Shown piece after piece: positions 53,688 through 62,936 of a stretch of 64,000 nt of DNA. The notes under the pieces were generated by a model that worked only from the letters and a program-made list of their open reading frames with translations, made no database searches and was not told the DNA's origin. The DNA comes from an uncultured Cohaesibacter sp. (lineage in GTDB: Bacteria; Pseudomonadota; Alphaproteobacteria; Rhizobiales; Cohaesibacteraceae), in contig NZ_OY762934.1 of the NCBI RefSeq assembly GCF_963667045.1, positions 1,047,501 through 1,111,500 on the forward strand. The letters are read 5' to 3'. Numbering within the stretch: the first letter of the stretch is position 1; every line of letters begins with the position of its first letter. Both the position numbers and the translations under genes were made by a program.

Positions 53688-54257
53688 CTACGATGAAATG
53701 CCCGCGCTTTTTTCCGCCCCGCCCTGCCAGACACTGACAAGCCGGATCATTGACGCCCAGACTTCTTCCAGCCCATGGCGTCGGGACCGCGCGCAGGCAT
53801 GGGCCGGTTGCTCGCAGACAAGACAGCGCCGTGGGGCAAGGCCGAGATCACGGCGGGAAATGCTGCGACCGTCCGATCCATGGACATCCAGATCCCACAG
53901 CCGCCCCAGCGGATGGGTCTCTTCGAGCGCCACCATGGCCCGTTTGAGATCCTGCCCCCCGACATCGACGGCGAACAGAGCCTCCGGGCCGCTGGCGGGG
54001 GTGCCACTCCAGAGCATCTCGAACGGAACACCTCGTACGGCAAATGCCTGCGGCACAGCCTTCAGCGCCTCGTCAAACAGCAGCCTGGTCAGCGGACAGA
54101 GCTTGACCGGGCCGGGCATGACCACGGACAGCGTGAGGGTTGGCTGACAACAATGGGCCAGTCCGGCCTCGCGCCGACGCACACGGGCTTCGCGCGCGGC
54201 CAGCATGGCAGGAAGCGCAACCTCATCGCCGACAAGCCAGCCCTCCAGGTCCGCCAT
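53688..54257 (-). CDS. citX: Apo-citrate lyase phosphoribosyl-dephospho-CoA transferase
   Basis: Attaches the 2'-(5''-triphosphoribosyl)-3'-dephospho-CoA group to the citrate lyase acyl carrier CitD. The 189-residue protein has the family block MLAAREARVRRREAGLAH and MPGPVKLCP at the N-terminal side, DLDVHG in the middle, and the characteristic PRRCLVCEQPAHACARSRRH near the C terminus. It starts at an ATG joined to the citG stop as TGATG. It is the last gene of the operon. Confidence 0.9.
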   Translation of the reverse strand: MADLEGWLVGDEVALPAMLAAREARVRRREAGLAHCCQPTLTLSVVMPGPVKLCPLTRLLFDEALKAVPQAFAVRGVPFEMLWSGTPASGPEALFAVDVGGQDLKRAMVALEETHPLGRLWDLDVHGSDGRSISRRDLGLAPRRCLVCEQPAHACARSRRHGLEEVWASMIRLVSVWQGGAEKSAGISS

Positions 54258-55312
54258 CACGCCAGCCCTCCCCGGCCATCAAGGTCAAAGGGGCCGAGCT
54301 GAGCCAGAAACCATGTGACGGCAAGCAGATCGGCGCTGCCACCCGGACTGAGGTTGCGGTCGATCATCGCTTCGTCCAGCGCCATGAAGCGGGGCAGAAA
54401 CCGGGGTGAGGAAACACCGCCAAGGCGCTTCAGCCGCGCAGCCTCGTTACGCACGAAAGTCAACCCCTCGATCCCGCCACGGGCTACCAGATTGGTATCC
54501 CTGTTATGGATGAGAAGCTCCAGCAGGGCCGCGAGGAGCGCGGTATCACCATCCTGTCCTGCCCGCCTTGCCGCCTGATAGGCAGGAAGCGCATAATGCC
54601 GGGCCAGAGCAAAGCCGCTTTCAGCCTCTCCTCGGGCACCGGGGAGACCGTAGCGCTGGTAGATATATTCCCCTGCCGTACTGGCCGTTCTGCGGCGGCA
54701 GGCCAGTTCCTCGCTGACAAGGCCATCTGCAAGCAGCGCCACCTCGGCACACAGGGCCTCGACCGTAAGGGCGTCGCCGCGACCATGGCAGCGGCCCGCG
54801 GCACCAAGCAAAAGGCCGAAGGCAAAGATGCCGCCCTTGTGGGTGTTGACGCCGGCGGTTGCTACATTCATGACCTCTTCGCAGACAAGGCCCAGTGCCC
54901 TCAGCGGCAGCAGCGCATCGGCGGCAGGCTCGAAAGCGGCCTTCACACCCGCCGTGACGAATGCAGCCAGATGTGGCCTCAAGGCCGCGGCGCTGGCAAG
55001 AAAGGTCGCCAGCGTCATATCCTTGTGGGCGCCATCGTTGCGCCCGTCGACAAGCCCCGGTTTGGGCGTGAGGGTTGCCTCGATGACGAGCGCTTCATGG
55101 ACAAGATGCGCAAGGCGATCCGCCAGTTCCTCTCCCCCTGACACAGGTCTCCCCAGAGGCTCGACCAAAGGCGGCCTTTGCAGGGAGAAAGGAAACTGAG
55201 GCCAGATGGAGGAACAGGCCCCGTCCATCTCCATGCCATCGGACGCTGCGCAGGCGGCATCCTCGGGCATGGTGAGCCTCATAGGCTTGTCCACTGGAGC
55301 GCCTGCCGTCAT
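54257..55312 (-). CDS. citG: Triphosphoribosyl-dephospho-CoA synthase
   Basis: Makes the prosthetic group precursor of citrate lyase from ATP and dephospho-CoA. The 351-residue protein has the family motifs EATLTPKPGLVD (near residue 80) and AGVNTHKGGIFAFG (near 155). It is longer than the usual 280-300 because of a low-complexity N-terminal part of about 60 residues. The start overlaps the citF stop as ATGA. It is followed by citX. Confidence 0.9.
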   Translation of the reverse strand: MTAGAPVDKPMRLTMPEDAACAASDGMEMDGACSSIWPQFPFSLQRPPLVEPLGRPVSGGEELADRLAHLVHEALVIEATLTPKPGLVDGRNDGAHKDMTLATFLASAAALRPHLAAFVTAGVKAAFEPAADALLPLRALGLVCEEVMNVATAGVNTHKGGIFAFGLLLGAAGRCHGRGDALTVEALCAEVALLADGLVSEELACRRRTASTAGEYIYQRYGLPGARGEAESGFALARHYALPAYQAARRAGQDGDTALLAALLELLIHNRDTNLVARGGIEGLTFVRNEAARLKRLGGVSSPRFLPRFMALDEAMIDRNLSPGGSADLLAVTWFLAQLGPFDLDGRGGLA

Positions 55313-56829
55313 TTGGCAACCTGACGCACGGTATCGATCACCGTGCCATCGCGATAGCGCACGACGCCAACCACCTTGTCGAGGAATTCGATCGGCTTGG
55401 GTTCCCCCGTGATCGAGATTGCCCGCTGGTATAGCTCTTCAATGGAGCGAACCGGCAGGTTTGCTGCACGCAGGCGCTCTTCCACATCGGGCCGGTTCGG
55501 GTTGACCGCGATGCCGTGGTCCGTCACCAGAACACCGATGGTTTCGCCCGGCGTTACCCGCGTGGTCACCTTCTTGACCACGGTGGGAATGCGAGAGCGG
55601 ATGAGCGGCGCGGTCACGATGGACAGCTTGGCACCGGCAGCAGTATCGCAATGGCCACCGGAAGCACCGCGCATGACCCCGTCGGAGCCGGTCAGCACGT
55701 TGACGTTGAAATCAAGATCGATTTCCAGTGCCGACAGGATGACCATGTCGAGCCGATCCACCACGGCACCCTTGGACATCGGGCTAGCGTAATAGTGGGC
55801 CGAGATCTCGACATGATTGGGCGAGGACTCGAGCGAGCGAGCAGCCACCGCATCAAAGCTCTGAGTGTCGAGCAGCGTGCCGATCAGACCCTTGTTGTGC
55901 AGGTCGACCATGCCGCCAGTCTGTCCACCAAGAGCCCATGCGGCCTTGATGTCGAGATGCCGCATGCGGTCTTCAAGGAAACGTACCGTCGCCGTGGACG
56001 AGCCACCAGTGCCGGTCTGCATGGAAAAGCCATCTTCGAAATAGCCGCCATATTCCATGACTTCCGCCGACAGGCGGGCGATCAGCAGTTCACGCGGGTT
56101 GGTCGTGGCGCGAGCCGCACCGACGGAGATCTTGGCCGGGTCACCGACCTCCTCCACCTGTACGATCCAGTCCACCTGATCCTGCCGGATACTGGCCGGA
56201 GCATTGGGATAGGCGACGATCTCTTCGGTCAGCATGATGACGCTCTTGGCGAAATGGGCGTCCACCATGGCATAGCCCAGCGAGCCGCAACGTGAGCGGC
56301 CGGAGAAACCGTTGGCATTGCCATAGGCATCGCAGGCCGACACGCCGATGAAGGCGACGTCAATGGTGATCTCGCCAGTTTCGATGAGGGCGCAGCGGCC
56401 ACCATGGGAATGCACGGTGATCGGTTCGTCCATCAGGCCATGGGAGATAGCATCAGCCAGCTTGCCGCGCATGCCGGAGGTGTAGATCTTCCGGATGACA
56501 CCGTTCCTGATATGCTCGATCAACGGCGCGTTGGCCGAAACCAGCGACGAGGAGGCCAGTGTCAGATCCTTGAAGCCCATGTCGGCAAGAATGCCGACGA
56601 CCGTGTTGATGACCTTGTCCCCCTCGCGATAGGCGTGGTGGAAGGAGATGGTCATGCCATCCTTGAGACCCACGCGCCGGACGGCCTCCTGGACCGTATC
56701 GACGAGCTTGCGGTCCAGCTTTGCTACAGGATCAGCCAGATAGGGATTTTTTGCTGCAAAACCCTGAAACAGTTCCGGTTCAGACAAAGTCTCGCTCCTC
56801 CCTGGAGCCGATTGATTGTTCTTGTCCAT
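55309..56829 (-). CDS. citF: Citrate lyase alpha subunit (citrate:acetyl-ACP transferase)
   Basis: Transfers the acyl carrier from acetyl to citryl. The 506-residue protein is the size of E. coli CitF (510). Blocks typical of the CitF/CoA-transferase fold include GMTISFHHAYREGD (near 59), MDEPITVHSHGGRCALIE (near 140) and GSDGVMRGASGGHCDTAAGAK (near 385). GGAGC lies about 12 nt before the ATG. The gene is 13 bp after citE. Confidence 0.95.
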   Translation of the reverse strand: MDKNNQSAPGRSETLSEPELFQGFAAKNPYLADPVAKLDRKLVDTVQEAVRRVGLKDGMTISFHHAYREGDKVINTVVGILADMGFKDLTLASSSLVSANAPLIEHIRNGVIRKIYTSGMRGKLADAISHGLMDEPITVHSHGGRCALIETGEITIDVAFIGVSACDAYGNANGFSGRSRCGSLGYAMVDAHFAKSVIMLTEEIVAYPNAPASIRQDQVDWIVQVEEVGDPAKISVGAARATTNPRELLIARLSAEVMEYGGYFEDGFSMQTGTGGSSTATVRFLEDRMRHLDIKAAWALGGQTGGMVDLHNKGLIGTLLDTQSFDAVAARSLESSPNHVEISAHYYASPMSKGAVVDRLDMVILSALEIDLDFNVNVLTGSDGVMRGASGGHCDTAAGAKLSIVTAPLIRSRIPTVVKKVTTRVTPGETIGVLVTDHGIAVNPNRPDVEERLRAANLPVRSIEELYQRAISITGEPKPIEFLDKVVGVVRYRDGTVIDTVRQVAK

Positions 56830-56842
56830 CTTAAAGCGCTCC

Positions 56843-57715
56843 CTATCGTCTGACGCCGGAAGCCTGAGCGCGGCTCAGAACCCGCTTGGCGCTGTCCACG
56901 ATGGGCGCATCGATCATCTTGCCATTGAGCGAAATGACGCCCAGCCCGTCGGCTTCGGCCTTTGCAGCAGCGGCAACCACGCGGTTGGCGTAGTCGACGT
57001 CTTCCTGCGTTGGCGCATAGGCGTTGTGCAGCAGTTCGATCTGGCGCGGGTTGATCAGCGACTTGCCGTTGAAGCCCAGCCGCTTGATGACATCCACTTC
57101 CTTGAGGAACCCTTCCTCGTTATTGATGTCCGAATAGACCACGTCGAAGGCATCGATCTTGGCAGCACGGGCTGCGTGCAGAACGGCACAGCGGGCATAG
57201 AACAGCTCGGACCCGTCGCCGCGTTCGGTCTGCATGTCGACAACATAGTCGAAGCCGGCTACCGCAATGCCCATCAGGCGCTTGGATGCGTTGGCGATGG
57301 CAACCGAGTTGATCACGCCGGAAGCCGATTCAATAGCTGCCATCAGCAGGGTCGAACCGACCTCGCGACCGCATTTGCGCTCGAGCTCTTCGACGCAGGC
57401 TTCCAGCTCCTTCACATCGTCAGCGGTTTCGGTCTTGGGCAGCCGAATGACGTCGGCACCGCCACGCACGGCGGCCTCGAGGTCGTCCCTGCCGAATGGC
57501 GTGGACAGCGGGTTGATGCGGACGACGCGCTCAATGCCATCATAAAGCGAGGACTTGAGCGTGTGATAGACGAGAAGACGGGCGGCATCCTTTTCGCGCA
57601 GGGACACGGCATCTTCCAGATCGAACATGACCGAGTCGGGCTTGAACACGAAAGCGGTCGAAATCATTGCGGCGTTGGAGCCCGGAATGAACAGCATGGA
57701 ACGACGCAGGGTCAT
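56843..57715 (-). CDS. citE: Citrate lyase beta subunit (citryl-ACP lyase)
   Basis: Cleaves citryl-ACP to oxaloacetate and acetyl-ACP. The 290-residue TIM-barrel protein begins [18 protein letters not shown] and carries [20 protein letters not shown] with the metal-binding acidic residues, [17 protein letters not shown] and [13 protein letters not shown]. The ATG at 57715 overlaps the citD stop as ATGA, with GGGAG upstream; a start 5 codons earlier is not needed. Confidence 0.95.
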   Translation of the reverse strand: MTLRRSMLFIPGSNAAMISTAFVFKPDSVMFDLEDAVSLREKDAARLLVYHTLKSSLYDGIERVVRINPLSTPFGRDDLEAAVRGGADVIRLPKTETADDVKELEACVEELERKCGREVGSTLLMAAIESASGVINSVAIANASKRLMGIAVAGFDYVVDMQTERGDGSELFYARCAVLHAARAAKIDAFDVVYSDINNEEGFLKEVDVIKRLGFNGKSLINPRQIELLHNAYAPTQEDVDYANRVVAAAAKAEADGLGVISLNGKMIDAPIVDSAKRVLSRAQASGVRR

Positions 57716-58008
57716 GACATGGACTCCCAATCTACGGACTTGTCACCTGCGGCCCGCAACAGGGCTGCCTCGACGCGGGCTTCGATGACGCAATCGAGCG
57801 CGCCCTTGTCCTCGATGATCACGGTCGCGCCTTCCGACACGCCCAATTTGGCCAGGGTCGCTTCGACGACCTTCTTGATCTGGTCACCAAACTGGTTCTG
57901 GACTTCACTGTTCAGGATCAGTTCGAGCGCTCCCTCGGATGGCGAGACCCTGACGAAGAGATCGCTCGATTCGAGTGTCCCCGCCAACGCCTCCTGTATG
58001 ATCTGCAT
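57712..58008 (-). CDS. citD: Citrate lyase acyl carrier protein (gamma subunit)
   Basis: A 98-residue carrier with the prosthetic-group attachment serine in AGTLESSD (Ser14, as in E. coli CitD, which reads AGTLESGD). The length is normal. It overlaps citE by 4 bp and follows citC by 61 bp. It receives the group made by CitG and attached by CitX, and is acetylated by CitC. Confidence 0.93.
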   Translation of the reverse strand: MQIIQEALAGTLESSDLFVRVSPSEGALELILNSEVQNQFGDQIKKVVEATLAKLGVSEGATVIIEDKGALDCVIEARVEAALLRAAGDKSVDWESMS

Positions 58009-58069
58009 GTTTCGCTCCTCTTGATATTCAGAATTTGGTCATGCCGCAGCGGCCTTTGCCGTCGGACAG

Positions 58070-59098
58070 TCAGATAGAATCGGCATATTTCTTCATGATG
58101 AGATCGAAGGTCGGCTGTGGCACGAATTCCTTGATCTTCTCGTAATTCCCGGCGGCCAGCAGATGGCGGACATGGGAAGCGGAAACGGCGATGCCGCCGC
58201 GCTTGGTCCGCTCCAGTTCAACCACCTCGATCGGATGGGCGGCGACGCTTGGCTCCTGCAGCCAGAATTTCATGTCATTGTTGTATTTGCGTGTGGTATC
58301 GCAGAAAGGTTCCGTGCCGACGAACCGATGGGTCACCCCGAGCGCCGGTGCGATATATTTGCGGAACAACATGAGATCAACGGCTGTCCGGCACTGGCCG
58401 ATCATGCCCTTGTCCTTGAAGAAATAGGCCGGGAAGGTCGCCCGAGAGATCATGTATTTCGATCCCTCGTGCAGCGTCAGGTTCGCAATGTCCTTCGTCA
58501 TCTCCTGAGCCAGTTGGAACCGGTCATGATAGGAGAACAGCGAAGCGTCTTCCTTGACGATGAACAGATGCAGCCAGTCGCAGGATTTGGCGGCCTCCTC
58601 TATGAGATAGAGGTGGCCGAGGGTGAAAGGGTTGGCGTTGGCCACGACACAGCCGATCTTGTCCGCCTCGACGCGCTGCTTGGCCAGCGAGGCACAATAG
58701 TTCTTGATACCGACCGGGGTGTTTTCCAGCAGAGCAGTCTGGCCGGGCACTTCCACCAACGGGTAGAAGCCGCAGCCGAGAAAGAAATCGGCATTGTGCG
58801 GTTCGGTATAAACAAACAGGATCTGATAGCCGAGACTGTGGGCGAGATAGGTGACTTCGCTCACCAGTCTGAGACTGATCGAGCTGCCCCTCAATGTCTG
58901 GCAAATGGCAACATCCTTGATGATGCCCTTTTCGAAACCGGCGCAGGCCACCAGTTTGCCGTCCTGACGCGCGGTTACGAAGAATTCGATATGCTTCTCG
59001 TAATCGAGACCGCATCTGGCCAGCAGGTCAACGATTTCCTTTCGCGCCGCGGGGTCAGAGGCCGGTTCAACCGTCAAGAATTCCAATCCGTCGCTCAC
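58070..59098 (-). CDS. citC: [Citrate (pro-3S)-lyase] ligase
   Basis: Acetylates the citrate lyase carrier with acetate and ATP, which activates the lyase. The 342-residue protein has an N-terminal GNAT-like half (about 1-135, ILFVYTEPHNADFFLGCGF) and a nucleotidyltransferase half with NANPFTLGHLYLIE (near 155) and VSASHVRHLL (near 315), matching the HxGH and ISxSxVR motifs. The start is a GTG: 59098 has AGAGGA 8 nt upstream, and 59104 is also possible. It is the first cit gene, followed by citD. Confidence 0.92.
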   Translation of the reverse strand: MSDGLEFLTVEPASDPAARKEIVDLLARCGLDYEKHIEFFVTARQDGKLVACAGFEKGIIKDVAICQTLRGSSISLRLVSEVTYLAHSLGYQILFVYTEPHNADFFLGCGFYPLVEVPGQTALLENTPVGIKNYCASLAKQRVEADKIGCVVANANPFTLGHLYLIEEAAKSCDWLHLFIVKEDASLFSYHDRFQLAQEMTKDIANLTLHEGSKYMISRATFPAYFFKDKGMIGQCRTAVDLMLFRKYIAPALGVTHRFVGTEPFCDTTRKYNNDMKFWLQEPSVAAHPIEVVELERTKRGGIAVSASHVRHLLAAGNYEKIKEFVPQPTFDLIMKKYADSI

Positions 59099-59140
59099 TA
59101 GCACATTCCTCTAGCCGTTTGAGCAATCAGAATTTACATT

Positions 59141-59168
59141 ATCACTGGGGCTGGATCACTGGGGCTGG
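59141..59168. repeat. Tandem 14-bp repeat before citC
   Basis: ATCACTGGGGCTGG occurs twice in exact, immediate tandem, about 40-70 bp before the citC start. It may be a binding site for a direct-repeat regulator or a slippage duplication. Confidence 0.65.
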
Positions 59169-59478
59169 ACAGATCAGCAGCTTGGCCCGATCAGGCCGCG
59201 CTGGAAGCCGGTTTTCCAGAAGCGTTTCGCCTAGTTACCTTTCAGTGACAATGGATATTCTCATTCCTTGTTGATTGCGGTTTTATCCACCCTCGCCGAT
59301 TGCCGGTTTTTCACCTGCCCTGCTTGCACAAGACATGGTGGCAATCTTTTTAGTAGCCCTTATTATCCGACTTTTCTGTCATGTCCCTGACCAAGGTCAT
59401 TTGGACAGGTATTTTGCAGAAAAAAGCTGTGATTTTGACAGGAAAAGTCGACGAAACTGTATTTCGAAGGCCTGTTCA

Positions 59479-59510
59479 GGCAAGGCGGCGTCTTTGGTCG
59501 TCGCCTTGCC
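59479..59510 (-). terminator. GC-rich hairpin after tctA, possible terminator
   Basis: GGCAAGGCGGCG and CGTCGCCTTGCC pair with one mismatch, about 70 bp after the tctA stop. No T run follows on the minus strand, so it is at best a partial terminator before the cit genes. Confidence 0.45.
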
Positions 59511-59580
59511 CGGTTTCATGGGTCTTTGTCCCGTCGGTCGTCTGGCCATGCTGGTTTGCTCGGACCGACAGGAAAACACA

Positions 59581-61122
59581 TCAGTTGGAGACTTCCTCTT
59601 CAACGGTTTCAGGCAGTTTCTTTGCCTTCTTCGGAATGAAACGGCCAACGAAGATCGGCAGAACAAATCCGATGATGGAGATCGCCCACAGCGTCATGGA
59701 CAGCGGGCTGCTGAACAGTACCGACCAGTCACCATCGGAAATGGTGATGGCGCGACGCAGGTTGCTCTCCATGTTGTTGCCCAGAAGGACACCGAGGATG
59801 ATCGGCACCAGCGGCACGTCCATCTTGCGGAACAGCCAGCCAAGAGCACCGAAGCCAACCATTACGACAAGGTCGAAGGTGGAGCCGGCGATGCCGTAGA
59901 TACCCACGAAGCTGACCATGGCAACGATTGGCATCAGGATGCGCGGCGGAACAAGCAGAACGCGGATGAAGATGCCGACGAACGGAATGTTGAGCAGCAG
60001 CAGGATGAAGTTGCCGATGAACAGGGCTGCGATCAGGCCCCAGACCACATCCGGGTTGTTGGCAAAGAGCAACGGACCGGGGGTGATGTTGAGGGCCAGA
60101 AGCACGGCGAGCAGAACGGCTGTCGTGCCCGAACCGGGAACGCCGAGAGCCAGCATCGGCACCAAGGCGCCTCCGGCGGCAGCGTTGTTGCCTGCTTCAG
60201 GAGCTGCCACACCACGGGGATCACCCTTGCCGAAAGTGCCTTCCTTGTCGAGCAGTCGCTTTTCCATGGAATAGGAAATGAACGAGCCGAGAGAGGCACC
60301 TGCACCGGGCAGAACACCGGCCAGGAAGCCGACCACGCTGGTCCTCAGGATCGTCGGGAAGCTGCCCCAGAAGGTTTTCCAGGACGGTGTCAAGCGTCCA
60401 AGCTCGACCTTCTTGCCTTCCGCGTCGGCACTGCCATGGCGGTTCTCGATGAAGATGAAGACTTCCGAGATGGCGAACAGGCCAACGATCGCAACGAGGA
60501 AATCGATACCGTCGTAGAAATGCACGATGCCAAAGGTGAAGCGCGGCACACCGGTCTGGGTGTCAACACCGACCATGGCAAGGCCGAGACCAATCATCGC
60601 CGCAAAGGCCGATTTGGCCTGATTGGTGGATGACACGCCACCCAATGTGGCAAAGGCCAGCGCAAACAGGGCGAAATATTCCGCCGGACCAAAGGCCAAC
60701 GCGATTTTCACCAGCTGCGGAGCCAGCAGCACCAGACCCCAGGTCGCCAGGAACGAGCCAATGAAGGACGCAAAGCCCGACAGAGCCAGTGCTTCGCCGC
60801 CCCGCCCGTTCTGGGCCATCGGATAGCCATCGATACAGGTCATCAGAGCCGGTGCGTCACCGGGAATGTTGAGCAGGATCGAAGAGATACGGCCGCCATA
60901 CATGGCGCCGTAATAAACCGATGTCAGCAGAATGAGGGATGGCGTTGCGCCAAGGCCCAGCGAGAAAGCCAGCGGAATGAGGATGGCAACCCCGTTTGAA
61001 GGGCCAAGGCCGGGCAATGCGCCCATGATGGTTCCCAGAAAACACCCGAGCAAGGCAAGGATGAGGTTCTGAAAGGTCATCGCGATCACGAAGCCGTCCG
61101 CGAGAGACGATAGAGTATCCAT
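59581..61122 (-). CDS. tctA: Tripartite tricarboxylate transporter large permease TctA
   Basis: The 513-residue large permease of a citrate-type TTT system. Family blocks: MDTLSSLADGF at the start, MGALPGLGPSNGVAILIPLAF, GGRISSILLNIPGDAPALMT, GVLPGAGASLGSFISYSMEK and GGALVPMLALGVPGSGTTAVL. AAGGAG lies 8-9 nt before the ATG. It follows tctB by 12 bp. Being directly upstream of the citrate lyase operon, and with a TctDE-like system nearby, citrate is the likely substrate. Confidence 0.93.
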   Translation of the reverse strand: MDTLSSLADGFVIAMTFQNLILALLGCFLGTIMGALPGLGPSNGVAILIPLAFSLGLGATPSLILLTSVYYGAMYGGRISSILLNIPGDAPALMTCIDGYPMAQNGRGGEALALSGFASFIGSFLATWGLVLLAPQLVKIALAFGPAEYFALFALAFATLGGVSSTNQAKSAFAAMIGLGLAMVGVDTQTGVPRFTFGIVHFYDGIDFLVAIVGLFAISEVFIFIENRHGSADAEGKKVELGRLTPSWKTFWGSFPTILRTSVVGFLAGVLPGAGASLGSFISYSMEKRLLDKEGTFGKGDPRGVAAPEAGNNAAAGGALVPMLALGVPGSGTTAVLLAVLLALNITPGPLLFANNPDVVWGLIAALFIGNFILLLLNIPFVGIFIRVLLVPPRILMPIVAMVSFVGIYGIAGSTFDLVVMVGFGALGWLFRKMDVPLVPIILGVLLGNNMESNLRRAITISDGDWSVLFSSPLSMTLWAISIIGFVLPIFVGRFIPKKAKKLPETVEEEVSN

Positions 61123-61134
61123 AATCCGAGCTCC

Positions 61135-61566
61135 TTAGAAACCAAGAGGGCCCTTGGCCAGAGACAGGCCAAAGAGAAGGTGGAAAATGACATAGATGCC
61201 AACGGCGATGGAAATGCCCACCACAACGGACTGGATGGCGGATGTGCCGAGGCGCCAGGTCAGATAGGCGGAGGCCAGAGCCGTCGCAATCACAAACCCG
61301 ACGATCGGCAGGAACTCGGCATACAGCACCATCACGACGATCGAGGCGACCAGTTCAACGAACCGGGGCAGCGTCGGCCATTTCGGAGCGGCATCCGGCT
61401 TCAACAGGATGGTCAGAGAGCAGATTGCGAGGATGGCGGCGATAATCAGCGGGAAGGCCTTGGGGCCGACGGCATCGGAGAGGAAACTCTCCTCGATTAT
61501 CATGGCAGAATAGGCAAAGAGAGCGGCCAGAAGGAGCCCAACAGCTCCGAAGATACGATCACTCAT
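61135..61566 (-). CDS. tctB: Tripartite tricarboxylate transporter small permease TctB
   Basis: A 143-residue membrane protein with four helices and the N-terminal block VGPKAFPLIIAAILAICSLT, the TctB hallmark. The start is the ATG at 61566 with GAGGGA 6 nt upstream; an ATG two codons earlier is too close to it. It lies between tctC and tctA. Confidence 0.88.
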   Translation of the reverse strand: MSDRIFGAVGLLLAALFAYSAMIIEESFLSDAVGPKAFPLIIAAILAICSLTILLKPDAAPKWPTLPRFVELVASIVVMVLYAEFLPIVGFVIATALASAYLTWRLGTSAIQSVVVGISIAVGIYVIFHLLFGLSLAKGPLGF

Positions 61567-61635
61567 GATCATTCCCTCGTTAGACGGAGTGTGCGGCGGC
61601 CATCAAAGACCGCCGCAACGGGAACCTGATTCTTG

Positions 61636-62619
61636 TTATTTGATGATCCCGATATTGCGGGAGATCTGCTGGATCTTGGCAACAGATTCCGATACGAATT
61701 TCTCGAATTCTGCACCCTGCAGATCAAGCGGAGCCAAGCCGTTGTTCTTCATGACGCTTTTCCATTCCGGCGTAGCATAAAGCTCGTCGATCTTGGATAC
61801 CCAGAAGTTATAGGCTTCGTCGCTCATGTTCTTGGGAGCGTAGAAACCGCGCCAGTTGGCACCGATCGCATCAATCCCCTGTTCCTTGGCGGTCGGGAAT
61901 GCTGCATAGTCGCCGTCCAGACGTTCCGGAGACAGAACGGCAACCACACGGATATCGCCGGAGTCTACGAAGCCCTTGGCTTCAGAGATATCGCCGGAGA
62001 AAGCCTGAACGGAACCGGCCAACAGCTGGGTCACGGCTTCACCACCACCGTTGAAGGCGATGTATTTGACTTTGCGCACGTCCTCAATGCCAGCAGCGTT
62101 GGCGGCGATCAGCACCTTGAGATGGTCCCAGCCACCGACTGCGGAGCCACCGGCGATGGCGATGGAAGACGGTTTGTCCTTCATCTGCTCCATCAGTTGC
62201 TTGAGATTCTGGATCGGGCTCTTGGCAGCAACGGCGATCACGCCATAGTCAGCGCCGACAGCACCAACCCAGCGAACCTGGTCCATGGTGTTGCCCGGAT
62301 AGGCACCCTGAGCAAGACGCGTAGCGGTTGCCGAAGACGCAGCAACAATCAGGTCGTTGTCATCGCCGCGCTTGTTGACCACTGCAGCATAGGCAACGCC
62401 ACCGCCGCCACCGGCAAGGTTGGTAACCTGCATGGTAGAACCGATGAGGCCAAGATCCTGAAGGGTCTTGCCGACCTGACGGCAAGTGAAGTCCCAGCCA
62501 CCGCCCGGGTTGGCAGGAGCAATACACTCTGGGTTTTCAGGTTCAAAAGCCTGTGCGGCAACAGGGGCGAGCGACATTGCTGCGACAGCGAGGGCTGCGC
62601 GGACCACTTTGGAAATCAT
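61636..62619 (-). CDS. tctC: Tripartite tricarboxylate transporter receptor TctC
   Basis: A 327-residue periplasmic receptor (signal peptide ending near AAQA-FEPENP). The mature start FEPENPECIAPANPGGGWDFTC is shared with the Salmonella TctC type (CIAPANPGGGWDFTCR), unlike the two Bug-like TctC proteins at 9769 and 12822. Other blocks are NLAGGGGGVAYA and GGSAVGGWDHLKV. GGAGGAG lies before the ATG. It is the first gene of the tct operon; citrate or another tricarboxylate is the likely ligand. Confidence 0.93.
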   Translation of the reverse strand: MISKVVRAALAVAAMSLAPVAAQAFEPENPECIAPANPGGGWDFTCRQVGKTLQDLGLIGSTMQVTNLAGGGGGVAYAAVVNKRGDDNDLIVAASSATATRLAQGAYPGNTMDQVRWVGAVGADYGVIAVAAKSPIQNLKQLMEQMKDKPSSIAIAGGSAVGGWDHLKVLIAANAAGIEDVRKVKYIAFNGGGEAVTQLLAGSVQAFSGDISEAKGFVDSGDIRVVAVLSPERLDGDYAAFPTAKEQGIDAIGANWRGFYAPKNMSDEAYNFWVSKIDELYATPEWKSVMKNNGLAPLDLQGAEFEKFVSESVAKIQQISRNIGIIK

Positions 62620-62679
62620 GATTTCTCCTCCACAAAAGAGCCAGCCTTATCTGTTTTCGGCGGGCCAATGGAGGCGATA

Positions 62680-62695
62680 CTAGTCTGCTAGTCTG
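62680..62695. repeat. Direct 8-bp repeat near the tctC promoter
   Basis: CTAGTCTG occurs twice in exact tandem. Its place upstream of tctC and its repeat form fit an OmpR-type operator, here perhaps for the TctD-like regulator. This is a candidate only. Confidence 0.45.
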
Positions 62696-62883
62696 ACATG
62701 AAGCTGTCACCGGACAAACTATTGTTGCAGATCTGGTGCTATTCTAGCAAACATCCTTAGAACTTAAGTCTAGTTTCGATGCAAAGGCCGCAATTCTTCC
62801 GGTCTTCTTCGCCGTTCCTTGCCTCAACCGAACAGCGCCGACTCGGCAGGGTGATTCCCGCACGAAAGAGACAAGAGCGAGCC

Positions 62884-62908
62884 TGCCCAAGGACCTTGCC
62901 CTTGGGCA
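62884..62908 (-). terminator. Hairpin after the RpiR-type gene
   Basis: A perfect 9-bp stem, TGCCCAAGG / CCTTGGGCA, lies 28 bp after the regulator stop. A T-richer stretch comes only later, so termination would be weak. Confidence 0.5.
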
Positions 62909-62936
62909 CAGGGAATCGGGTCAGGAAGGCGCCAAT

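Larger units (their letters stand above)
59099..59580. promoter_or_regulatory. Intergenic region between tctA and citC
   Basis: About 480 bp with no credible gene (a long plus-strand frame from 59275 is the shadow of tctA). It carries a 14-bp tandem repeat (59141-59168) near citC, an AT-rich middle part, and a GC-rich hairpin (59479-59510) after tctA. The promoter for citC should lie between them, so the tct and cit genes may be separate transcripts. Confidence 0.55.
62620..62936. promoter_or_regulatory. Promoter region of tctCBA
   Basis: A 317-bp gap between the RpiR-type gene and tctC. It contains a direct repeat CTAGTCTG-CTAGTCTG (62680-62695) about 60 bp before the tctC ATG, an AT-rich part, and a hairpin behind the regulator gene (62884-62908). 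A response regulator that binds direct repeats, such as the TctD-like protein, could act here. Confidence 0.5.

Noticed and set aside
59275-60633. Long plus-strand open frame of 452 codons
   Set aside because: It is antisense to tctA for most of its length, its protein is rich in Asp, His, Gln and Arg and matches no fold, and it lacks a ribosome binding site.
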